Positions 1-5,589 of a DNA stretch of 8,178 bases are shown here, one piece after another (the stretch's first letter is position 1; every line of letters begins with the position of its first letter). Both the position numbers and the translations under genes were made by a program. The notes under the pieces are model-generated. The model did no database searches. It had not been told where the DNA came from and worked only from the letters and a program-made list of their open reading frames with translations. The stretch covers positions 1 through 8,178 of the forward strand of contig JAPLSP010000472.1 of NCBI GenBank assembly GCA_026398575.1. Reading direction: 5' to 3'. The stretch comes from Candidatus Sumerlaeota bacterium (GTDB lineage Bacteria > Sumerlaeota > Sumerlaeia > JADFCT01).

Positions 1-64
1 AAGGCCATTGAGCAACCAGATTGATGAAAGATCAGGGTCCTTTCCTTGCCCGCGCCGCTTTGGC

Positions 65-93
65 TTGCATTCGCCGTATGGATTGGGTATGAT
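65..93 (+). promoter_or_regulatory. Probable sigma70-type promoter of the aldolase/ABC transporter operon
   Basis: A -35-like TTGCAT (65-70) is separated by exactly 17 nt from a -10-like TATGAT (88-93), which matches five of six consensus bases. Transcription would start near position 100 and give a 5' leader of about 70 nt before the aldolase start. A small palindrome, TAATGATTA (97-105), lies at the predicted transcription start and could be an operator half or chance. The assignment rests on spacing and consensus only; the housekeeping promoter consensus of this lineage is unknown. Confidence 0.5.
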
Positions 94-153
94 CGCTAAT
101 GATTAACATTCTAAAACTAACCATGCGCCAGGAAGGAAACGACCGGCGCCATT

Positions 154-158
154 AGGAG
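154..158 (+). promoter_or_regulatory. Ribosome binding site of the aldolase gene
   Basis: AGGAG lies 9 nt before ATG 168. An in-frame TTG at 159 would sit directly against this site, too close for initiation, so ATG 168 is preferred as the start. Confidence 0.65.
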
Positions 159-167
159 TTGGCATTT

Positions 168-1139
168 ATGACTGCCCCTTGGATTACGTACCGCCCGCAG
201 CTCAAAGTCCTCGACTGCACCCTGCGCGATGGAGGCTTGGTCAACGACCATCAATTCGACGACGAGCTGGCGCGCGCCACTTATCAGGCGTGCGTCGAAT
301 CGGGGATTGACTACATGGAGGTTGGCTACAAGGCCTCCAAGCGCGTTTTTGCCCGCGACAAATTTGGCGCGTGGAAGTTCTGCGATGAGGATGATATCCG
401 CCGGATCGTTGAGGACAATCCCACTTCGCTCAAGCTGTCCGCCATGGCCGATACGGGAGGCAAAACCGATTGGAGGACCGACATCCTCCCCAAGGAGAAG
501 AGCGTCTTGAGCATGATCCGCGTGGCCTGCTACGTCAAAGAAGTGGCCGAGGCCGCCGACATGATCAAAGACGCGCACGACAAGGGCTACGAGACGACGT
601 GCAACATCATGGCGGTGTCCGCCGCGCAGGAAATCGAAATAGACCAGGCGCTCGAAGTGATCGCGCAGACGCCGTGCTCGACCGTCGTGGTGGTGGACAG
701 CTTCGGCGCGCTCTATGGCGAGCAGATCGAAATCCTCGTGAAGAAATACAAGAATGCGCTGAAGGGCACGGGCAAAGAGATTGGCATTCATGCGCACAAC
801 AACCAGCAGCTGGCCTTCGCCAATACGATCGAGGCGATCATCCACGGCGCGAACTTTGCCGACGCCTCGATGGGCGGCCTCGGGCGCGGCGCGGGCAATT
901 GCTCGATGGAATTGCTGCTGGGCTTTTTGCGCAATCCGAAATTCCACATCCGGCCCGTCTGGAGACTGCTGCAGGAGCATTTCCTCGAGTTGCGCAAGAA
1001 GATCGAATGGGGGCCTTATCCCGAATACATCATCGGCGGGCAGATGAATCAGCATCCCCGCTCAGCGATGGCCTGGCGCGCCGGAAAACAGAAGGACCAT
1101 TGTCTCGGCTTCTACGATAAGACTATTAGTGAAGTGTGA
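168..1139 (+). CDS. DRE-TIM metallolyase family aldolase (HMGL-like, 4-hydroxy-2-oxovalerate aldolase-type)
   Basis: A 323-residue protein with a single HMGL-like TIM barrel. The N-terminal strand carries LDCTLRDGG (residues 15-23), with Arg20 and Asp21 as the family's catalytic base-stabilising and metal-binding pair. VVDSFG is at 175-180, and HAHNN at 208-212 supplies the HxH divalent-metal ligands. GGLGRGAGN (236-244) matches the conserved glycine-rich loop. Enzymes of this superfamily make or break C-C bonds next to a 2-oxo acid, for example 4-hydroxy-2-oxovalerate aldolase, isopropylmalate or homocitrate synthases, and HMG-CoA lyase. The length and the lack of a large regulatory C-terminal domain fit the aldolase branch better than the synthases. 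The partner acetaldehyde dehydrogenase of the DmpG/DmpF pair is not nearby. The gene heads an ABC transporter operon and runs up to the next gene, so the substrate may derive from the imported compound (inference). Exact substrate unknown. Confidence 0.85.
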   Translation: MTAPWITYRPQLKVLDCTLRDGGLVNDHQFDDELARATYQACVESGIDYMEVGYKASKRVFARDKFGAWKFCDEDDIRRIVEDNPTSLKLSAMADTGGKTDWRTDILPKEKSVLSMIRVACYVKEVAEAADMIKDAHDKGYETTCNIMAVSAAQEIEIDQALEVIAQTPCSTVVVVDSFGALYGEQIEILVKKYKNALKGTGKEIGIHAHNNQQLAFANTIEAIIHGANFADASMGGLGRGAGNCSMELLLGFLRNPKFHIRPVWRLLQEHFLELRKKIEWGPYPEYIIGGQMNQHPRSAMAWRAGKQKDHCLGFYDKTISEV

Positions 1140-1149
1140 CGCGAGTCCC

Positions 1150-2016
1150 ATGAAGAAACAATGGGTCGGCTATCTATTCATCAGCCCCTGGCTGATCGGA
1201 TTTCTGGCGTTCACCGCCATTCCGTTCTTCGCCAGCATCTATCTGTCGTTCACGCGCTATGACATTGTTTCGGCGCCGGTCTGGGTGGGATGGGTCAACT
1301 ACCGCCGCCTCTTCACCCAGGACCCGCTCTTCTGGAAGTCGCTGGGAATCACCTTCAAGTACGCGATCGTTGCCGTGCCGCTGGGGATTGCGGCGGGCGT
1401 GGCGCTGGCGCTATTGCTGAATCTCGATGTGTTCGGCATCAGCGTCTATCGCACGGTTTTCTATCTCCCCTCCATCGTTCCGGCGGTGGCCACGTCGGTC
1501 ATCTTCACCTGGATACTCAATCCGCAGATCGGCTTGGTCAACGGCCTGCTGCGCAACTTCGGCGTCGTCGGGCCGGCATGGCTGCAAGACTCGCGCTGGG
1601 CGCTTTCGTCGCTCATCATGATGTCGCTCTGGGGCGTCGGCGGGAGCATGGTGATCTATCTGGCCGGGCTGAAGGATATTCCGCTGCATCTTTATGAGGC
1701 GGCGATGATAGACGGCGCCAACGTCTGGCAGCGCGTCCGGCACGTCACGCTTCCCATGCTGACGCCGGTGATCTTTTTCAATCTGGTCATGGGCGTCATC
1801 AGCTCATTCCAATACTTTACGCAGGCCTACATCATGACGCAAGGCGGCCCGGACAACTCGACGTTGTTCTACGCGCTCTATCTGTTTAATCGCGCCTGGC
1901 GCTATCTCGACATGGGCTATGCCAGCGCCATGGCGTGGATTCTGTTTTTGATTATCATGGTCATCACCGGTTTGCTCTTCAAAACGCATCGCCGGTGGGT
2001 GCACTATGGAGGCTAG
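1150..2016 (+). CDS. Carbohydrate ABC transporter permease, MalF/UgpA type
   Basis: A 288-residue inner-membrane protein with six hydrophobic segments. The first (GYLFISPWLIGFLAF and onward) is typical of sugar-permease N-termini. The cytoplasmic EAA loop is at about residues 183-203 (EAAMIDGANVWQ ... LPM), containing the invariant EAA---G and terminal Pro; in this family it docks with the ATPase subunit. It would pair with the second permease (3627-4511) to form the channel, fed by the binding protein encoded between them. ATG 1150 gives the normal N-terminus (MKKQWVGY). An in-frame GTG at 1129 would add seven residues and overlap the aldolase gene by 11 nt; neither start has a strong ribosome site. 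Its position 10 nt after the aldolase stop supports cotranscription. The transported compound cannot be read from the sequence. Confidence 0.9.
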   Translation: MKKQWVGYLFISPWLIGFLAFTAIPFFASIYLSFTRYDIVSAPVWVGWVNYRRLFTQDPLFWKSLGITFKYAIVAVPLGIAAGVALALLLNLDVFGISVYRTVFYLPSIVPAVATSVIFTWILNPQIGLVNGLLRNFGVVGPAWLQDSRWALSSLIMMSLWGVGGSMVIYLAGLKDIPLHLYEAAMIDGANVWQRVRHVTLPMLTPVIFFNLVMGVISSFQYFTQAYIMTQGGPDNSTLFYALYLFNRAWRYLDMGYASAMAWILFLIIMVITGLLFKTHRRWVHYGG

Positions 2017-2020
2017 GCAT

Positions 2021-2070
2021 CCGACCGATCCGACGGGTCTGACTGGTCCGACGGGTCCGACGCGTCCGAT
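2021..2070 (+). repeat. Intergenic 9-nt tandem array (unit CCGACNGGT)
   Basis: Five complete 9-nt units plus a partial one fill most of the 72-nt gap between the first permease and binding-protein genes. Units are CCGACCGAT, CCGACGGGT, CTGACTGGT, CCGACGGGT and CCGACGCGT, then CCGAT. The array lies strictly between the stop codon (2014-2016) and the next start. It shares a GTCC core with the arrays at 3565-3600 and, on the opposite strand, 7031-7070. No function is evident. Confidence 0.8.
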
Positions 2071-2088
2071 CAACCAAGTTCTCTTTTT

Positions 2089-3441
2089 ATGAAATCAGCT
2101 GATCTGACAAAATACTTGAAGATCGCCGCGGGCATCGCGCTGGCCGTTGGATTGGTCGCTTTACTGGCGTCGCCCGGTCCGCCGCTGCGCAAGTATCCCG
2201 ATCGCATCCCGGTGCGATTCTGGCACATGTGGAGCGCCGAGTGGAAAGTCGTCGTGGACGACATTGTTACGAGCTTCAACCTGAGCCAGGACAAATACGA
2301 AGTGATCGCGCTGTCGGTCCCCGGCAATGCCGCGGATTCGAAGTTTCTGCTCTCGGCCGTGGGCGGCGATCCGCCCGACTGCATGGCGCAATGGAACGCC
2401 GTCATCCCGACCTGGGCGGATAATCAGCTGTTGATGCCGTTGGACGAGCTGATGTCGCCCGCCGAACGGGAACGCTTCGATCGCGAAGCGTATCCCATCG
2501 TCAAAAAGATCGGCTCCTATAAGGGGCACTTCTACGGCCTGACGACCGGCCTCAATATTTGGGGGCTCTATTACCTGCCGGAACATTTAAGGCAGGCAGG
2601 TCTTGATCCGGATCACATGCCCGACACGCTGGAAGAGATGTTTGCGTGGGGCGAGAAGCTCAATCGCTACGACAATGATGGCAATCTGATCCGGCTGGGA
2701 TATATGCCGCGATGGTTCATGATGAGCGTCAAGGGCTTCAATGGCGGATTCTATGATTGGAAATCGGGCAAGCTCACGATCAACACTCCAGAGAACCTGC
2801 GATGCCTGACCTATCTGGCGGACTGCCACAAGAAAATCGGCTTTGACAAAGTAAAGCGGTACGAGTCGGGGTTGAACCAGGGGTTCGGCGTGGAATGGCC
2901 GTTCATCAGCGGCGCCTACTCCATCACGCTGGACGGGCAATGGCGCGTCAAGCAGTTGAGCAATTTCGCGCCAAACCTCGAGTATCGCATCGCGCCGCTG
3001 CCGCCGCCCGCGGGAGGATTGAAAGATGCCGGTTGGTCCAATGGCAACTTCATGATCGTTCCGCGTGTCGCGCATCATCCCGAAGGCGCATGGGAATTCA
3101 TCAAGTTCTGGTCCGGGCTGGATCATCCGGAACGCGCGGCGGAATACTATACCTGGGGCGGATGGTTGCCGTTAAGTCAGGCGGTGGCCCAGGCGCCAGC
3201 CTATCAGGAATATCTGAAGAAATTCCCCCAATTCAAGACATTCCTGGATATTCTGCCGAGCGAAAACATAGACCCGACGCCGCCTGTGGCGATTCAGGTT
3301 TTTCTCATGGATCAAATTCAGCTGGCCGACGACCGCGCCATCCGTGACGGCAGCATGTCGCCAGCCCAGGCGTTGTTGGAAGCCGAACATAACATCGAGC
3401 AAGAACTGGAGCGACGCCGAGAAGTCGGGTATAAGGACTGA
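2089..3441 (+). CDS. ABC transporter extracellular solute-binding protein (family 1, MalE/UgpB-like)
   Basis: A 450-residue protein beginning with a short charged stretch and a hydrophobic segment (about residues 11-27) that acts as signal peptide or membrane anchor. No Cys follows in a lipobox, so it should be periplasmic or N-terminally anchored rather than a lipoprotein. Typical family 1 features follow: RFWHMWSAEW (43-52) at the first strand, a GGDPPDCMAQWN stretch (92-103) that in this family lies at the ligand cleft, SYKGHFYGLTTG (143-154), a GAYSITLDGQW segment (275-285) and GAWEFIKFWSG (333-343). In the family it captures an oligosaccharide, polyol or glycerophosphodiester and delivers it to the two permeases flanking it here. 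Aromatic-rich stretches (Trp, Tyr) fit sugar stacking, but the ligand is unknown. No Shine-Dalgarno precedes ATG 2089; the upstream bases are pyrimidine-rich (CTCTTTTT). Confidence 0.9.
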   Translation: MKSADLTKYLKIAAGIALAVGLVALLASPGPPLRKYPDRIPVRFWHMWSAEWKVVVDDIVTSFNLSQDKYEVIALSVPGNAADSKFLLSAVGGDPPDCMAQWNAVIPTWADNQLLMPLDELMSPAERERFDREAYPIVKKIGSYKGHFYGLTTGLNIWGLYYLPEHLRQAGLDPDHMPDTLEEMFAWGEKLNRYDNDGNLIRLGYMPRWFMMSVKGFNGGFYDWKSGKLTINTPENLRCLTYLADCHKKIGFDKVKRYESGLNQGFGVEWPFISGAYSITLDGQWRVKQLSNFAPNLEYRIAPLPPPAGGLKDAGWSNGNFMIVPRVAHHPEGAWEFIKFWSGLDHPERAAEYYTWGGWLPLSQAVAQAPAYQEYLKKFPQFKTFLDILPSENIDPTPPVAIQVFLMDQIQLADDRAIRDGSMSPAQALLEAEHNIEQELERRREVGYKD

Positions 3442-3443
3442 GA

Positions 3444-3550
3444 GGAGACGCGGAGAGGGGAGACGCAGAGACACTGGGAGCGCCACCATCCTGGTGGCGA
3501 GAGGTGGAGACGCGAAGAGGGAAGACGCGGAGAGGGGAGACGCGGAGACT
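3444..3550 (+). repeat. Interrupted purine-rich 15-nt tandem array (unit GGAGACGCGGAGAGG)
   Basis: Five near-identical 15-nt units lie at 3444-3458, 3459-3473, 3506-3520, 3521-3535 and 3536-3550. The second and third are separated by a 32-nt insert holding a perfect hairpin (3481-3499). The array starts two bases after the binding-protein stop and occupies the 185-nt gap before the second permease. It is almost all purine on the plus strand. An open frame runs through it into the permease gene, but its Arg/Glu/Gly-rich translation is a repeat artefact. Confidence 0.85.
3481..3499. repeat. Perfect 8-bp inverted repeat (hairpin) inside the 15-nt array
   Basis: CGCCACCA and TGGTGGCG are perfect reverse complements separated by the 3-nt loop TCC. 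The GC-rich stem would be stable in RNA. No T-run follows, so it is not a typical intrinsic terminator. Lying between cotranscribed genes, it could limit readthrough or protect mRNA ends (inference). Confidence 0.7.
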
Positions 3551-3564
3551 TGGAAATGGAGAGG

Positions 3565-3600
3565 GTCCACTGCGTCCACTCTGTCCACCTCGTCCACCAG
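3565..3600 (+). repeat. Intergenic 9-nt tandem array (unit GTCCACNNN)
   Basis: GTCCAC recurs at 3565, 3574, 3583 and 3592 with a strict 9-nt period and variable last three bases. It follows the purine-rich array directly and ends 26 nt before the second permease start. The invariant six plus variable three pattern differs from simple slippage of one fixed unit. Confidence 0.8.
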
Positions 3601-3612
3601 CAAGACACGCAA

Positions 3613-3618
3613 AGAGGA
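3613..3618 (+). promoter_or_regulatory. Ribosome binding site deciding the start of the second permease gene
   Basis: AGAGGA ends 8 nt before ATG 3627. It selects that start over the upstream in-frame start at 3504, which lies within the repeat array. Confidence 0.65.
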
Positions 3619-3626
3619 AGATCAGA

Positions 3627-4511
3627 ATGCGGCGTGATTCAGAAGGCGGGGCGTTTCGCTTGCGAAGCTATCAACGGCTGGCGGTTCATGCCGTGCTGCT
3701 GGCTTTATGCATCCCCGCCGTGCTGCCGCTGGTGTGGATGATCTCGACCTCGCTCAAAAGCGATCAGCAAATTTATCTCCAGCAAGGCAAGGACGTCTCT
3801 GCGATTTCGCTCCTCAGTATGATTCCCCGTCCGCCCCAGTGGAGCAACTATCCCGACGCGATGAATTCCGTTCCGCTCGGGCAATATCTGCGCAATACGC
3901 TACTGCTGTGTTTCGTGACCGTGATGGGCGCCGTTTTATCGAGCGCGGTGGTCGCCTATGGCTTTGCGCGAATGACCTTCCGGGGACGCGATGCGCTCTT
4001 CCTTCTCATGATCTCGACCATGGCGCTGCCAGGACAGGTCACGATGATTCCGGTGTTCGCGCTCTTTCGCTGGCTGGGATGGTATGGAACATATCTGCCG
4101 CTGACGGTTCCGGCGTTTTTCGGCGCCCCCTTTTATATCTTCCTTCTCACGCAATTTTATCGCACCATCCCCGAAGAGCTGTCTGAAGCGGCTCGCATAG
4201 ATGGCGCGAGCGAATGGCGCATTTTCTGGAATATCATGCTGCCACTGTCGAAGCCCGCGCTGGCCACCTGCGGGCTTTTTCAGTTCCTCGGTACATGGAA
4301 CGACTTTTTCGGTCCGCTGCTTTACATCAACGACCCATCCAAATACACCCTGGCCTATGGACTACAGCAATTCATGGCCGGGTTGTACGGGGGCAAATGG
4401 GCGCAACTGATGGCCGGCGCCACATTATTCACCGTGCCGGTCATCATCCTGTTCTTCTTCGCCCAGCGTACCTTTATCCAGGGAATCTCCACGACCGGCT
4501 CCAAGAACTAA
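3627..4511 (+). CDS. Carbohydrate ABC transporter permease, MalG/UgpE type
   Basis: A 294-residue inner-membrane protein with about six hydrophobic segments, the first around residues 19-42 (VHAVLLALCIPAVLPLVWMI). The EAA loop is at about 187-207 (EAARIDGASEW ... LPL), and the LGTWNDFFGPLLY signature (221-233) is typical of the MalG side of sugar importers. It forms the channel with the permease encoded at 1150-2016 and receives substrate from the binding protein encoded upstream. The frame remains open back to 3504, but those 41 codons are repeat-derived, whereas ATG 3627 has a ribosome site and gives a normal family N-terminus. No ATP-binding subunit gene follows; the operon appears to end here, so a shared MsmK/UgpC-type ATPase from another locus is expected (inference). 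Confidence 0.9.
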   Translation: MRRDSEGGAFRLRSYQRLAVHAVLLALCIPAVLPLVWMISTSLKSDQQIYLQQGKDVSAISLLSMIPRPPQWSNYPDAMNSVPLGQYLRNTLLLCFVTVMGAVLSSAVVAYGFARMTFRGRDALFLLMISTMALPGQVTMIPVFALFRWLGWYGTYLPLTVPAFFGAPFYIFLLTQFYRTIPEELSEAARIDGASEWRIFWNIMLPLSKPALATCGLFQFLGTWNDFFGPLLYINDPSKYTLAYGLQQFMAGLYGGKWAQLMAGATLFTVPVIILFFFAQRTFIQGISTTGSKN

Positions 4512-4732
4512 ATCGAAGGCTCGTTCCGCCCCAGTGTCATATTGGCGCAGATGCGACGAAATATTTTGATTCTAGCCAAAATGGCGCATTTTTTGGCTTG
4601 ACCCTACGCTTGGGGATTTGACAACATGCCAAGTAATAATGCGGGATTTGCATTGTCTTTGTGGCGCCTTCGTTGCTTATTTTGGGAGGGGCGTTGCATT
4701 GAAGAATATATACTTCGGATAGGTTGATTAAA
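4512..4732. other. Intergenic spacer without a supported gene
   Basis: This 221-nt gap separates the ABC operon from the phosphatase-like remnant. It is more AT-rich than its surroundings. It contains an imperfect inverted repeat at 4574-4598 and a TTGACA at 4618-4623 that has no well-spaced -10 partner. No coding sequence or RNA gene could be supported. Confidence 0.5.
4574..4598 (+). terminator. Possible weak terminator hairpin after the ABC operon
   Basis: AGCCAAAATG and CATTTTTTGGCT can pair around a GCG loop with a two-base T bulge. The T-run lies inside the 3' arm rather than after it, so the structure is not a textbook intrinsic terminator. Its place 60 nt after the last permease stop makes an end-of-operon role plausible. 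Confidence 0.25.
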
Positions 4733-4924
4733 ATGTCATTACGTTTCAAGCGGCTGGGAGATGATCGGCTCGTCAAAAAGAAGAAACTGATGGTTTTTAT
4801 CAGCACGGGGGACACATGCCGAGCGCCCATGGCAGCGGGTTATTTCAACGCCCGAGGCAATCCAGGTGCTCGATACGGTGGACGTGGATTTGCGCAAACA
4901 CACCTCGCGAAAATTATCCAATGA
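4733..4924 (+). pseudogene. N-terminal fragment of a YwlE-like (low-molecular-weight PTP fold) phosphatase, frame-disrupted
   Basis: The first 40 or so codons encode a basic N-terminus, then LMVFISTGDTCRAPMAAGYF. This aligns with the P-loop of low-molecular-weight phosphatases (CTGNTCRSPMAE in YwlE). The catalytic Arg and the Thr that marks arginine phosphatases are kept, but the nucleophile Cys is Ser (codon AGC) and Asn is Asp. After about position 4850 this frame loses family resemblance and stops at 4922-4924, while the family sequence resumes in the frame used by 4866-5546. Roughly 20 residues normally carrying the SAG strand are also missing. ATG 4733 is preferred over an in-frame TTG at 4724; only a weak TAGG precedes it. 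The fragment is probably the 5' part of a decayed gene, unless an assembly error is responsible. Confidence 0.6.
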
Positions 4925-5546
4925 GACCATCAAACGCGCAGATTTGATCGTGGGCATGTCTTCATTCCATGTTCAAACCGCCCTGCGCCAAAGCGAACTG
5001 GCGAAAGGCAAAACGTATTTATTAAAGGAATACATCGGCTGGGAGCATAAGAACGTCCAGATTTCCGATCCCATGGGCGGAACACTGGAGGTTTACAAGA
5101 AGTGCTTTCAGGAGATCAAGGAAAGCTGCGACCGCCTGATCAGCCATGATTTCATTCTTGGCAAGGCCGCCGAGCCGCGGCCCATTCCGCCTCCGGCCTC
5201 GCCGGCCAAAGCCAAGGGCGGCAAATCCCCCGACAAGAAAAAGAACAAGGAAGACGCCCCCGAAAAAGTGGAACTCGCCGCCGAAAAAAGCGCCGCTCCA
5301 AAGCCGGCTGCCAAAGCGAAATCCGAGGAGGCGCCGCACATCGCGCCTGCCTCATCCGTTGCGGCGCCCGCGCCGAAGAAAAAACCGGAACCACCGAAAA
5401 AAGCCGAGCCGGTGATCAGGAAGGTGGAAGCCGCCAAAAAGCCAGAGCCAGCCAAAAAGCCGGAGCCTGCGAAAAAAGTGGAGCCTGCGAAAAAGGCGGA
5501 ACCAGCCAGGAAAAGCGACGCAAAGCGCAGCGGAGCGAAGCGATAA
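4866..5546 (+). CDS. YwlE-like phosphatase C-terminal part with a Lys/Pro/Ala-rich tail
   Basis: A 226-codon open frame from GTG 4866. Residues 1-95 match the second half of low-molecular-weight phosphatases, closest in style to the arginine phosphatase YwlE: VDLRKHTSRKL (6-17), ADLIVGMSSFH (25-35), KTYLLKEYIG (49-58), and SDPMGGTLEVY (67-77), whose Asp68 is the family's general acid. The P-loop is not in this frame; it lies upstream in another frame (4733-4924). Family-like coding continues upstream in this frame to about 4851 (PEAIQV), so GTG 4866 is only the first available start, without a clear ribosome site. From about residue 100 the protein becomes a disordered Lys/Pro/Ala/Glu-rich tail ending in AKKxEP repeats, which YwlE lacks. 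As written it cannot be an active phosphatase. It may be a pseudogene remnant, or a retained tail protein (less likely). Confidence 0.55.
   Translation: MLDTVDVDLRKHTSRKLSNETIKRADLIVGMSSFHVQTALRQSELAKGKTYLLKEYIGWEHKNVQISDPMGGTLEVYKKCFQEIKESCDRLISHDFILGKAAEPRPIPPPASPAKAKGGKSPDKKKNKEDAPEKVELAAEKSAAPKPAAKAKSEEAPHIAPASSVAAPAPKKKPEPPKKAEPVIRKVEAAKKPEPAKKPEPAKKVEPAKKAEPARKSDAKRSGAKR
5433..5519 (+). repeat. In-gene 18-nt tandem repeat encoding AKKxEP
   Basis: Four 18-nt copies (5433-5504) encode AKKPEP, AKKPEP, AKKVEP and AKKAEP, followed by a degenerate fifth copy (ARKSD). Synonymous differences between copies show the repeat is not newly expanded. The basic proline-rich unit resembles periplasm-spanning or nucleic-acid-binding low-complexity tails, but gives no firm function. 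Confidence 0.8.
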
Positions 5547-5589
5547 CCCGCAGGGATCAACTCCGCCATTCATGCATGGCCCCCCGCCA

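Noticed and set aside
1..64. Tail of a gene entering from the left
   Set aside because: One plus-strand frame stays open from the window edge to about 106, but its 34 codons show no motif and overlap the probable promoter.
117..1055. A 312-codon open frame on the minus strand opposite the aldolase gene
   Set aside because: It lies antisense to a gene with clear family motifs, has no recognisable domain, is rich in His/Arg/Leu as expected of a shadow frame in GC-rich DNA, and lacks a convincing ribosome site.
3444..3600. CRISPR array
   Set aside because: Units are 9-15 nt and directly adjacent, with no spacer-sized unique sequence between them; the only insert is a hairpin.
3504..3626. N-terminal extension of the second permease through the repeats
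   Set aside because: The 41 codons are translations of the 15-nt and 9-nt arrays, and the family N-terminus and ribosome site fit ATG 3627.
4618..4640. TTGACA followed by TAATAAT as a promoter for the phosphatase-like gene
   Set aside because: The spacing is only 10-11 nt, far from the 16-18 nt needed, and nothing -10-like lies at the right distance.
4848..4866. Programmed frameshift joining the two phosphatase-like frames
   Set aside because: No slippery heptamer or stimulatory structure is visible in the switch region, and about 20 family residues are missing as well, which points to an indel/deletion.
5108..5569. A 153-codon minus-strand open frame opposite the Lys/Pro/Ala tail
   Set aside because: Its Phe/Gly/Ala-rich repeat is the reverse complement of the AKKxEP-coding DNA, with no independent evidence of coding.
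5547..5589. Bidirectional terminator between the convergent phosphatase-like and glycosyltransferase genes
   Set aside because: Only a 4-bp stem around an ATGCAT palindrome can be drawn, with no T-run on either strand.
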